From: Blasia pusilla
Lineage: Eukaryota > Marchantiophyta > Marchantiopsida > Blasiales
Direction: 5' to 3'
Length of the DNA: 64,000 bases
Assembly: GCA_050084515.1 (NCBI GenBank)
Contig: CM114273.1
Location: forward strand, 10,912,001-10,976,000
Shown: positions 13,226 to 23,418 of the stretch, in pieces
How positions within the stretch are numbered: position 1 is the first letter of the stretch
Layout: the number at the start of each line of letters is the position of its first letter
Position numbers and translations under genes: made by a program
Notes under the pieces: model-generated
Seen by the model: the letters and a program-made list of their open reading frames with translations, nothing else
Told to the model about the DNA's origin: nothing
The model's database searches: none

Positions 13226-13513
13226 CTCTAGGAGGAGGAAAACATCGAAAAATTTGGCGTTGGCGTGTGCAGCTAGGCCCTTGATTCGTGCCTTCGCTCC
13301 TTGGAACGTCCAACCAACAGGCCGCTCCACCGCGTCTTCGGGCACCAGCAACACGTCCCCCGGATACAAAACGTCAGGTATAACCTTGTTAACTTTAGTC
13401 AGCTGCTCCACCGTAAGCCCGAAGCGTTCCGAGACTTCCCAGGCCGTGTCGCCAGGTTGCACCACCCATGCTTTCGTGCGCCCTTGTTTGTCGGCAATTT
13501 CGCTCTCTTCCAT
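13226..13513 (-). CDS. LysM-domain exon
   Basis: A 96-codon open exon from ATG (MEESEIADKQGR) to an excellent donor (GAG|GTACGT on the minus strand). Residues 14-62 form one LysM domain: AWVVQPGDTAWEVSERFG, then LTKVN, then YPGDVLLVPED. LysM domains bind N-acetylglucosamine-containing glycans such as peptidoglycan and chitin. No signal peptide is visible. It is in the right place and orientation to be the 5' exon of a LysM-lysozyme gene with the exons at 11255-12311. However, it ends in phase 0 and the next lysozyme exon needs phase 1, so at least one unseen exon would be required; alternatively it is a separate small LysM protein. Confidence 0.65.
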
Positions 13514-14479
13514 AAGCTTCGGTCCGCAGCGGCCCTTTGCGTATCCCTCCCGAACTGTACGCCTTCACTTCCGTCTGTCCTTCGACCTTCTTTCCATTCA
13601 TCCGTCTCTCTCGCAATTCATTCCAATAATGTTCAAAAAAGGAACCAAGCTCTGTGCATCTTGCAAAATCCAAGCACATGCGACCTTTCCGACCGGGTCC
13701 GCTGACGACCTGCAGATTTCTCTCTCTACTTCAGAACGCTAAGATGCTGCGGCGATAAGAAACTTTCGAGCCTCCGCTGACTGGAATCGGATCCTGTCGC
13801 CCACCAGTTTCGTCAAACAACGAGAGATTTCGGCATCCGAGTGTTCTTGTAGCCTTGGGACTTGACAAGAGCAGGGTGACGCACTTTCCTTACTTACTGC
13901 TGTAATGAGAGGAAAGGAAGGAATGTGGTTACTGAGTACTCCGTCAGATGACGACAAAAGCGTCGTCGTCCAATTAGGAAATTCCGTCCAGGTTAATCTT
14001 AGGGCGCCATCGAAGGACCACGTAGCAGCACCCTGGGATTGTCCGAGAACTTCCAACGCGTCCTCGCCATTACGTTCCGGGGAAGGAGATAAAAAACGAT
14101 AACTTTGGTCCTCCGAGGGGCACATGAAAATGACGAGTAGAAATTCAAAATGACTGGTATGAGTAAAACTCTTGGTACTCCTTAAGTTTTTGGGTCTTTT
14201 TAACCACTTCTAAATTCAAGGATAGAAATACTTTAGGACGAATGTTTTGAAATGAACAAGCAACCCTCTAAGTACAAGATAGTGGGATAGTACCACAAAA
14301 TAAGAAAATGTTTGAATTTTGTTGTTTGAGTCATATTAGATGGGTAGATCATCTTTAGATAGATCATTTGCAGTACTAGCATAAAAAGTGTAAAACATTT
14401 TTTGTTAGTGTATAATTTGTGAAGGGAAGAAATTAATGATGCAACATACAAATTCAATTTTTTTTTATCGGTGCTTGTA
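13514..14479. other. Upstream region of the LysM exon; no supported gene
   Basis: This holds the probable promoter and leader of the minus-strand LysM transcript. A 128-codon minus-strand open frame (13739-14125) is not recognisable and has no domain signature. AT content rises sharply from about 14140. Confidence 0.35.
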
Positions 14480-14576
14480 TAAGAAGACACATTTTCTTGT
14501 TGCCTAATTGCCACATGTGAAATCGAGAGGTGAAGTGTTTGCAAATCAAGAAGGCACTCTCCCATAATAATGTAGA
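14480..14576 (-). mobile_element. Helitron-like repeat copy (a), minus strand
   Basis: Read on the minus strand it starts TCTACATTATTATGGGAGAG at 14576 and continues GCCTTCTTGATTTGCAAAC, as in the other copies of this family. A GTGCATGGCAC hairpin directly upstream (about 14583-14596) looks like the 3' end of a second copy abutting it. The 3' end of this copy was not located. Confidence 0.55.
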
Positions 14577-14689
14577 TGCTGCCCGTGCCATGCACACCTA
14601 GCACAATTTCCTCAATAGAATGGCTTATAAGCAAATGTTGATGATATTTTTTAAAATTATATTAAATTTTTAAAATATATTTAATTTCA

Positions 14690-15285
14690 AAATTTAGGTG
14701 TAATTTGCATTCTTATGAATCTTAAAAGAAAAAAATCACCTTTAGGTAATATCCATCTCCCCTAAATAATTAAATTCCTCCCTCAAAGTTCCAACAAAAA
14801 TTATTCCCCTTCCACTCTTCCTACCAAAATCTCATTCACTAACAAAATTCTTACTTAATTTTATTTAATTAAATTATTTTCCTTTTCCATTCAAATTTAT
14901 TTTCCTTTTCCAAAATATCACGTGTGAATTAATAAAATTAATAAAAATAATCATATCATTAATTCAACATTTAAAATATAATTCGTATTTGCTAAAATCT
15001 TAGAAGAATAATAAATTTCACTCTTTTAAGTAATTACAATACTCCATTCAAATTTAAATTATATCCCAATCTTCTAAGTAATTTCAATCTTCAATAAAAT
15101 TTGATCTATTCCTTATCCATTAAAATTTTCCCTTTCCATCACATGTGAATTAAGACACAAATTCTAAACTTTTTTATAAAAATTATTTCATTTTTTAAAT
15201 ATTTCTAATTCCCCATTATAATATTAAATAAATTATTTATACTTAATAAAATATTTTTCTATTTTATTCAAATCCTTATGATTTT
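14690..15285 (+). repeat. Left arm of a long imperfect inverted repeat
   Basis: The segment pairs in inverted orientation with 16430-17085. Landmarks include CCCCTAAATAATT, ATTCCCCTTCCACT followed by a CACTAAC motif, and TTCCCCATTATAATATTAA, all found in reverse complement in the right arm in mirrored order. Similarity is imperfect, with many small indels. No coding capacity was seen. Confidence 0.7.
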
Positions 15286-15504
15286 TTCTACTTGGAATAT
15301 TTTTGCCCATCTAATGTGATTTAGATAATAAAGTTCAAACATGTTCATTATTTGAATGCCCCCTCCTTACCCCTAAAGCCTCACTACTTAATACCCCTCC
15401 CCCCTCACATGTCGGTCCTCTACGTGTTGTAAGGCTAAGATCAAAAACGACTACATGTCATTTGAGTTTGAGGACGCGTTCTCAAATCCCATCCTCTTTT
15501 AATA

Positions 15505-15689
15505 GTACAGATTATTAGAGAGTGCTTTCTTGATTTGCAAACACCTCTTTGTCTTACGCGTGGCAACTAGGCAGCAAGAAAATGTTTCACATGTTATGGG
15601 TAGCAAATCTTTTTTGGAATTTCGACAACATCATTAGTTCCTTCAAACACCTTTCTATTTCTCGTGCATAGCACAAACGCCTTACTAGT
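15505..15689 (+). mobile_element. Helitron-like repeat copy (b), complete-looking
   Basis: It begins near ATTATTAGAGAGTGC, continues TTCTTGATTTGCAAACACC and GAAAATGTTTCACATGTTAT, and ends with the small hairpin GTGCATAGCAC followed by CTTACTAGT at 15689. The lack of terminal inverted repeats, a subterminal 3' hairpin and an end in CTAGT are Helitron hallmarks. It is about 185 bp and non-coding, so it is non-autonomous. Confidence 0.6.
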
Positions 15690-16410
15690 ACTATTAAGGG
15701 CGTTAGCCCTGCTCAAATGCTCCCAATGAACGCCACGTGTGAAGTCTTTCAATTTTTGTTAAATTTTGTCTATACTAAGCCAAAACTTGAAAAAAAAATT
15801 TCTTAATAATTAAATTAATTTTTATTTAAAAATAAATATAAATTGAAAAAAGAAGAAGATTGTGATTCTTTCTCATGAATTTTGTTTTTCATCTTCAAAA
15901 AATATTCATTCATATAAATGTTTAGGAAAACTAAAACTCTTAATTTCAAGTTAATTTTGGAAGGGAAATTACATAATAATTTATAAAAAATGAAACATAT
16001 AATAATAGAGTAGTGGAAAATTTATAATTCCTAAAAAATATGAAAAAGATTTTAATTTATTTTTTTCAAGCTTCACTTGTGAGGGATTTCTAAAGAATAT
16101 TTTGAGACAAACTTTGGATCAAAATGAATGATTTGCTTTTACTAATTGAGAGATGGGAGTTGGAAAAATAAGGAAAAGGGAAAACTTTCTTTCTAACTTA
16201 ATGAGGGAAAAGATAAGAATTTTTTGAAAACAAAATTAGAGTCTCGTGACTCCTCAAAAATTGAGTAAAAATTATCTTTACTATTTATTTTTCAATTTTA
16301 TATTTTCAACATATGTTGGATGTAATGGTTTCATTATATTCTCCATTTGTGAAGTTTTTTCATTTCCATCAATCTAGTTGAGTGCATCGCACCGGAAAAA
16401 TATTACTAGT
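15690..16410 (+). mobile_element. Possible second Helitron-like insertion
   Basis: The segment ends with the hairpin GTGCATCGCAC, then CGGAAAAATATTACTAGT at 16410, the same kind of terminus as copy (b), which it directly follows. The 5' end is not clear. The rest is AT-rich without coding sequence. Confidence 0.35.
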
Positions 16411-16429
16411 GCGTAAAAAGAACAAATTT

Positions 16430-17085
16430 GAGTGAAAGAGAAAAATTTTAATTAAAAAATAATATTTTAATGAATAAATTACTAATTAGTAATTTAATTA
16501 ATCAATATTATAATGGATGATCATAAGTGATAAGAAATAAGGTGGGATAGTTATAAGAAATAACCAAAAATAACAATTTGTGTATTGATTCATATTTGAT
16601 GGGAAGCGAACATGAATTTTAATGAAGAAGGAGTAGATGTTGTTTAAATTTTATAGAAGGGCAGAATTATTTAGGGGATTGAGATATCACTTGAGTTTTA
16701 ATTGAGGAGTGAAATTACTTAGAAGAGAGGAATGTTATTTCTCTTCTAAGATCCAAGAAAATAGAAATTACATTTAATTTTTCATATGAATTATGTGATT
16801 AAATTTTAAAATAATCATTTTAATTCACATGATTTCGATAATTTGGGAAAGGAAAATGAATTTCAATGGAAAAAGGAAATTATTTTATTAAGTAAAATTA
16901 ACTAAGAATTTAGTTAGTGAATGTTATTTTGGTGGGAAAAGTGGAAGGGGAAGAATAGGTATTGTTTGAACTTTTACGTATGGGTGAAATTATTTAGGGG
17001 AGTTGAGTGTTTTTAAAAGTGAAATTTTATTAGTCTTCTAAGATTTTGAAAAATGGAAATAAGACTTAAATTTTGAAAGTACAAA
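16430..17085 (-). repeat. Right arm of the long imperfect inverted repeat
   Basis: Reverse complement of the 14690-15285 arm. For example, AGTGGAAGGGGAAGAAT near 16941 mirrors ATTCCCCTTCCACT near 14804. About 1.1 kb separates the arms. The arrangement fits a DNA transposon or foldback element with long terminal inverted repeats, later entered by Helitron-like elements. Confidence 0.7.
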
Positions 17086-18116
17086 TATTTCTAAATAGTA
17101 TACATAATGGAATCTGTATAGTTTAGGTAGCATGTTAGGAGATGGACAAAAAGAGAGGTTCATAGTGAGGGCGATAATGAAATGAATATGAATATATTTA
17201 CATGGCCTATAATATGATTCAAAAATTTGTCAGCAAAGGAAGTTCTTAAGAACTTTACGGGTTGGCTATTTGATCCTCATATCCAAGGCTTTAGTTCATT
17301 TTGAGGATAAATGAATGAGTGACAATTGTAAAATTTTGTCCATTATCTTAGATGATGAAACCTTTTCTTAAATTTACCCTATACTTATATAATGAGCAAA
17401 AGGTTTCAATAATTAAAATTTTAATTAAAAAATTTCTTAAAAATAAATTAAATTCAAAAAATTCAAAAAATCTCAATGAAATCTTCTAACTCCAAAGCCT
17501 ACCTCATGTTTATTCTCTTCTCTCATTTGAAAATTTAAATTTATTTAAGAAAATTTCAAGTTTAGTTTGGATGGAAATTTAATTCATTTTTTGGGAAAAT
17601 ATGTAATTACATGAAAATTTTGGCATAAGAATTATTGTTCAAAATTTTAAAAATATCTTTTAATATTATTTTGAATTTTCAAGTCTTATTGGGAGAAAAT
17701 TCATCCCTATTTTGGGAGAAAATTTGATCAAACGGATGAGTTTATTTTATTAATTGAAAGATAGGGATTTGAAAAGGATTTTTTTTCCAAAATTAAAAAA
17801 GGAAAATAAATGAGGGATTTTTTTTGAAAGCCAAGTTAGATGCATTATTTTATTATTATTACTAGTCTCATTTGATAATTTGATTAAGAACCCGCATGCG
17901 TGAACTCTTTCAACACTCCTTCTAATTTGAAGCTTTACATGAGAGAACCTAAAAAGAATTATCAGAAAAGATTACTTAACCTTACTACTTTTGAACTCAT
18001 GTAATACATAGTGCTAGAGGAACTCTCTCAAGTTCTTAGGAGGGAACCTATTAACTTTTGTCCTTATGAACTTCCATGAAGAGAGGGAGGTACTGCCTCT
18101 AATTTCTTACACCCCT
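17086..18116. other. AT-rich spacer; no supported gene
   Basis: Long A/T tracts with no open frame of note. I saw no recognisable element terminus apart from an isolated TTACTAGT near 17867. Confidence 0.5.
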
Positions 18117-18730
18117 ATTTGACGCACTCGAGGATGAAGTAGTCTTACAATACATACACATTGGCAATATAGTAGGCACATTGGGTGCAAGAGAGCAAAC
18201 TTGGATTCAACAACAAGCAAAGGAGTTTAAATAAGATGAAACACATGTTTTACTAGTATAAGAGGATGGTAGAGTGCAAGTGGTGCTTCATACTTCACAA
18301 AAAGCACAATTGGTGCAGCATATCCATGAGGATTTGGGACAGTTTCTAGTGAAAAGCATGCGAAGGTTTATTCTAGGTATAATATTGATGGTATGGCACA
18401 TAGAAAAACGTACAAAAAGTTGTGGCTGAGTGTATGGTATTTGATAGAGTCGAGGATAGAGTGCGAGGATCCTTAATTGCTCAAACTCCACCATTGCACC
18501 CATTATTGATTATGGGCTTAATTTACCAATGTAGTTTGATGAGCAAAGTGCCCGAGTCTATATGTATGGATTATGGTAAAGTAGTTTTCAAAGTTGCATT
18601 TCCCGACAAAGTGAGTGCGGCAGTAGCTTTTGCATTCATGGATAGAATGTTGAGTCACTTTGGCGTGCTAATGGAGATGTTAACCAACTAGGAGATCAAA
18701 TTTCATGGGGGATTTTTGGCCTCACTACTA
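18117..18730 (+). pseudogene. Decayed Ty3/gypsy integrase fragment, plus strand
   Basis: Broken frames match the integrase region of the 20-27 kb element segment by segment. They include an ED-x-VVLQY(I/L) stretch, QVVLHTSQKAQLVQHIHEDLG (compare QVVPHPSQRARVV there), a zinc-finger remnant, PLHPLLIMGL, and DRMLSHFGVLMEMLTN corresponding to the second catalytic Asp region. Several stops and deletions interrupt it. It is on the opposite strand to the main element, so it is a separate old insertion of the same family. It is not functional. Confidence 0.75.
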
Positions 18731-20198
18731 CATTTATATCCAATTTGCGAGTCATGGGAGCCACAACTTAGCCCCAATATATATATAGTCGTATTATAGT
18801 GACAATGGTATATGTTCGTACTATAGTTACAATTGAATTGTGATTGCAACGCAGCTTGAAAGTTCTATTTTCTTACACTTGTAAATTAGTCACAAAATGC
18901 ATGCAAGGTGCTCTCAAATGAAAACGTTTTTCGCAGCTTTGTGAGTCATTTGCGGGTAATCATGAGTATCAATAGTCGCAAAATAGGCAATCAAAGAAGT
19001 AGTTTTAGACTTACAACTTTGAGAGTCTTGCACTTGTAATTGAACCACAAACTTGAGAATTGGACTTGAAAATTGTGATTGAAATGCCGCTTGAAAGTTG
19101 TTTTTCCTTAGACTCTTAAATCACTTTCAAAATGCTAGCAAGGTGCTCATAAGCGAAAAATGTATGTTTTCTAGTTGCAAAGTGAGGAGAGAAGTATTCA
19201 AAAGTTGGGAGGAAAAATGGAGTTTCTTGGGGGCTAAAAGATGGAATTTATGAGTGGGGTTGAGTTTTTTGCTCAAACCTATGTGAGTCTTTCTTTTAGC
19301 CCGTTTGCAAATACTATGTAAGTTTTTTGCGAGTAATTCTGGTTCCATCTCTCCCTCGGATCTATGTGTTTTTGGCTAGCAGAATATACAGACACAAGTA
19401 CAGACATGCTAAGTGATATTTCTGATAATATCATGTCTCTTTAGCACGGTAAGCAAAGATAGCTTAGCAAAAGGTCGAGGAAGGAGGTAGTTTACTCATG
19501 ATGTTTGGCCTCAAGTTGCAAAGAAGATGATGTTGCCATCGTCTGCACAGCGAGAATGAACAATTTTCTTGAGTGACAGCAGTTCGGATGAATAGCACAA
19601 TGTGGCAGCAACACCACCTCCCTTTCTGCATGAGGTCGACCATCGTGCATACAACACAAATCAGGTTTGCATGTAGTCAATCGCTATTCATAGTATACAT
19701 ATGCATACAACCCTTGCTGACATAAATGGTTCAGATGCCAAGGTTCTACATTGTTTTGCCAAGATGATCCTCAATGGTATGCTTGAGCTCCCCCATGATA
19801 GCCTACCCCAGATTTTTCCACTGACAGATGCCCAATTAAAGTATGCCAACAACTTAGGCCTTGATTAATCATGCTGGGCAGGCGACATCTCCAGTCGGTA
19901 GATGAGCCGACTCATTGATTAGCGCAAAGCATGGGATGTTTCGTTTAGAGAAACAAAGAAGCAACCACCTGATACAAGTTGTCGTGCGCATACATATCAC
20001 TACACAACATACATCGCTGGTCACATCTACACCACACAACACCCATCTTCCCCACACATGGGTAGATCCACACATGTATAGAAATCAACTCATACATACA
20101 CATGGAGATCACACAACCGCTCCCTAGCTGGCAGTTGGATTCCCCTAACTCTAGATAGAAAATGTCACATCTCTCTGACATGACCTACTACCCTATAC
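18731..20198. repeat. Spacer with a degenerate direct repeat
   Basis: 18838-18945 and 19070-19165 are diverged direct copies about 230 bp apart, sharing ATTGTGATTG, GCTTGAAAGTT and GCAAGGTGCTC. The segment 19979-20018 (GTCGTGCGCATAC, ACACAACATACATCGCT) recurs at 29167-29203 beyond the other end of the gypsy element and may be an LTR remnant. No gene was seen. Confidence 0.45.
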
Positions 20199-20329
20199 AC
20201 ATCTCGCACACATCCATCATCCCGTGGGAACTAAATCAAGAATGTCAGACATGACATATGCCACCCTTGAGAACAACCATCACATACCAACATGGTGGTT
20301 GCATCCCTCGTAGATCCCCACAATAGACA
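20199..20329 (-). pseudogene. PHD finger at the integrase C terminus
   Basis: After the integrase comes a Cys4-His-Cys3 pattern: CLLW (second Cys replaced by Trp), MLVCDGC, GWHMSCL, then, after a one-base loss and an in-frame TGA, WMCARC at 20199-20216. Spacing is that of a PHD finger, which reads the histone H3 tail. It could target integration to particular chromatin. The finger is damaged in this copy. Confidence 0.75.
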
Positions 20330-21667
20330 CCTCAAGCCAGCAGGTACCATTGCCAAGTTTGGATCCATTTTCCCGTCTACCTTCAGAAGATGACATGGCG
20401 CACAATTGTGCACATGATCCTTCAAAACCATACCATCCCGTCCCTCCAACATGAGAACTCTGGTCGGTAATACCTCGCGCACACGTAGGATCGTGCGCCC
20501 TATAGTGACATCTAGCGTCGTGGGTGCCGCCTTCTGTAAATACACGTAATCTCCATGATGAAACCTCCTAATCCCTGGACGATAACATACTCCACGAATG
20601 GTTGCGTACCTCAATGTATCTCTATGGTGAGCAATAGCTAAGTTCTCAAAGGCCATAGACATAACTCTATGAAAAACTCTCCACCCTCTAAGAACACGCT
20701 TGTACCCACACATCTGGATCATCAAGATCTGACACCTCCACCATGTAACGTCAAATAGCTGCACGTAAATTTGGCTCTCTCCCAAAGAGCAAAAAGTACA
20801 GTGAAAATGAAGCCAAGGATGCCTGCCGACTAAAGCAATAACCCATAGCCAACCATGACAATTGTAGGTCCCACTCAACTGTCCCCGCTGCAAGCCATAC
20901 TTGCGCCATCCTCTCTTCATCGTATGTACTACTCTCTCCGCCAACCCATCCGCCTCAAGATGACCTCTAGACGTGGTGCAATGATCTATCAACGCCTGAT
21001 CACACAAGGCCTGAAACTCGCCCCTGAACTCGGTACCCTGGTCAGTCAACACCTCCGTCGGTGCACCAAAGTGACTAAGCACGCGACCTAGAAATGCATA
21101 AGCTCTTCCCTTGCTCGTCTTGTCCGGTAGTGCCACCAGCTCTATCCACTTGGAGAAATGCTCCACCATGATCAACACGTACCTGTGATGACGCTCCGTC
21201 AATGGAAAAGGTCCGGCAAAGTCTAAACTCCACCGATAACCTAAACCCATAATCGGCAAAGGATGTAATTGCAGATTGGGAGCATTGAAGGATGCTCGCA
21301 CTCTGTCACATAGCGTACATCTGGCCACAAACTGTTGTACCCCAATATGGATGTCGTGCCACCAATACTGAACCTGGAGTAAGCTATAAGTACGCTTTAC
21401 TCCAAAATGCCCCAACTCCTCATGGGCATGTCACACTACACGTGCTCGTTGGGAAGGATGAGGTACCACTTGTATCCTATCATCTCCCCATACCCGCAAA
21501 ATATGAGTCCCCTCCCACCTGAACCTTCTGGCTCTCTGTAAGATCCGATCGTGCTCCCTAGCACTCACTGTGCTGGCTATGACGCCAATGCGCAAGAACT
21601 CCACAACCTCCACATCGTCATGGATATCACGACCACCTGTCGCCTCCTCATTGACCTCCGGATCCAA
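20231..21667 (-). pseudogene. Integrase of the gypsy element
   Basis: The HHCC zinc finger is seen as (E)LGHFGVKRTYSLLQ with CTLCDRV. The catalytic core keeps all three acidic residues: WSLDFAGP, VLTDQGTEFRGEF and EADGLAERVV. In the middle (about 20680-20870) the long frame translates out of register, so paired frameshifts replace roughly 60 residues. The C-terminal part recovers the proper frame (AFENLAIAHHRDTLRYATIRG, PGIRRFHHGDYVYLQ). The ORF start also has a stop between the upstream segment (21667-21431) and the finger. Confidence 0.88.
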
Positions 21668-21670
21668 AGA

Positions 21671-22237
21671 CTAATCATCCAACCCCACCAATGGAGTTCT
21701 CACCTGCGATTGACCTACCATAGTCAACCAACAAAGATAGGCAGATGCATGCCGACCGGGCACCATCTCCTCATCACTCTTTTCGTGCCATTGAGCTCCT
21801 GTGTCGTCTCTCTGACTCGGACATGGATTATGACTCAACCCATCCGCATCCTGGTTTAGCCGACCTGGCCTATGAACCACCTCAAACTCATACTAGTGTA
21901 GTAATAGAGCCCACCTGGCAAGCTTTCCTGTAAGCTTGTCGAACTCCATCAACCACCTCAACGGCTGATGATGAATAATAAGTGTGAAAGGGTTTCCGAA
22001 TAAATAGCACCTGAAATGTGCCACGACCCACACTACAGCCAAGCACTCTCCCTCGTAAGAGCTGCACTTTTCCTCTGCAATGTTGTTTGATCGGCTCGCG
22101 TAAGCCACAACAAACTCCCTCTCCTCGTCATCCCTCTGAGTAAGCACTACTCCTAGACCCAACATGCTCCAATTTGTATGTACCTGGAATGGGCAACCCC
22201 TAACCCGTCTCTGTAAAATGGATGAGGACGTCAACAT
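21671..22237 (-). pseudogene. RNase H region of the gypsy element
   Basis: Frame 22237-21893 reads VHTNWSMLGLGVVLTQRD, REFVVAYASRSNN, YEGECLAVVW and HHQPLRWLM, the Ty3/gypsy RNase H pattern. After one stop it continues VVHRPGRLNQDADGLS, the usual tether to integrase. Asn in VHTN stands where the first catalytic Asp (VHTD) is expected, a further sign of decay. Confidence 0.85.
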
Positions 22238-22439
22238 GTCCTTGAGCTCCTAAAATGCTCGCTCCTGATCATCTCCCCACAACCAAACCTGATCAAGTTT
22301 CGTCAACAAGGTCAAAGACTTTGCGATCGCACTAAAACCCTTGACAACCGTCGAAAGAAGTTCGCCTGTCCAAGAAATGCTCGGACTCGACTCACATCTG
22401 TAGTGCGTGGAATCTACGTAATAGCCTCCACCTTCGTCT

Positions 22440-23262
22440 ACTGAATGCCTAACCCACTCGGGTATATGGTGTGTCCCAAGTACTCAATCTGCTCCTGAAA
22501 GAATCTGCACTTGCCTGGATGTAACTTTAGTCCATGTAACTACAATCGCCGAAACACCTCCTCCAAGTGTCGCTCGTGTTCCTCAACCGGGGAACTGAAG
22601 ATAAGAATATCATCTATGTAATATCGTACAAAATCCAAGCTAGCCAGAATCCTATCCATCACTCTCTGAAACTCCGTAGGCACGTTCTGCGACCCAAATG
22701 GTAAGGACCGCCACTAATACAAGAAATCTCTCCCAAACCGATCTATCCCCCAAAATATTGTCTTCTCCCTGTCCTCCAACTTGATAGGAAGCTGATGATA
22801 GTCAGCACGGAGATCTAAAGTACTGAAGATCTTTGCATGCCCTACCGCATCAAAGATCTCCTTAGGAGTAGGCATGGCGTACCAATCTGACCTCATCAGT
22901 CCGTTGATAGGACAGTAATCTCCACACATCCGCCTATCCGTCCAATTGCCATACATATCCTTCTTGGCCAGCATGACTGTGGCAGATGCATACTCCCCAT
23001 GTGATAACTCCACAAGTCTTGCCTCCAACAAGTCCAAACTCCTGCTCTGAATCAAGGCTCGCTCCATATCATAATACCTGTAAGGTCGACGAAAAATTGA
23101 CTTTTCACTAGCCAACTCAATCCGTATCCCGGGACCCTTCAGCGTACCCAAGTCTCTCATACTGAAGGCAAAACAACTGATGTGCCCTCTCAAAAACCTA
23201 TGAACTCGCCGTCGCTCTCCTCCTATCAACTTGAGACCTATCACAGGCTCCCAAGTCTCCAT
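22440..23262 (-). pseudogene. Reverse transcriptase of the gypsy element
   Basis: The frame 23262-22714 holds the finger and palm motifs, including IFSTLDLRADYHQLPIKLED with the first catalytic Asp, and FWGIDRFGRDFLY. A stop codon then interrupts before LPFGSQN. The catalytic YIDDI box is intact at 22606-22620 in a following frame, and EQIEYLGHTIYPSGLG follows. The domain is complete in outline, but stops and frameshifts make it non-functional. Confidence 0.88.
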
Positions 23263-23418
23263 CGTGACCTCACTCGGAGAGGACGCAACCTCCGGCTTTG
23301 GTTGCTATGCAACAACCCTAGCCACCTCTGCAACAACCACTCCACTATGACCTCCTACACCATGCTCCACATCCAAAAAATGAATATGTGCTTCTCTGGA
23401 CGCCTTTGCACTCTCCGC

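Noticed and set aside
13739-14125. 128-codon minus-strand open frame upstream of the LysM exon
   Set aside because: No domain or signal peptide; likely promoter-side sequence open by chance.
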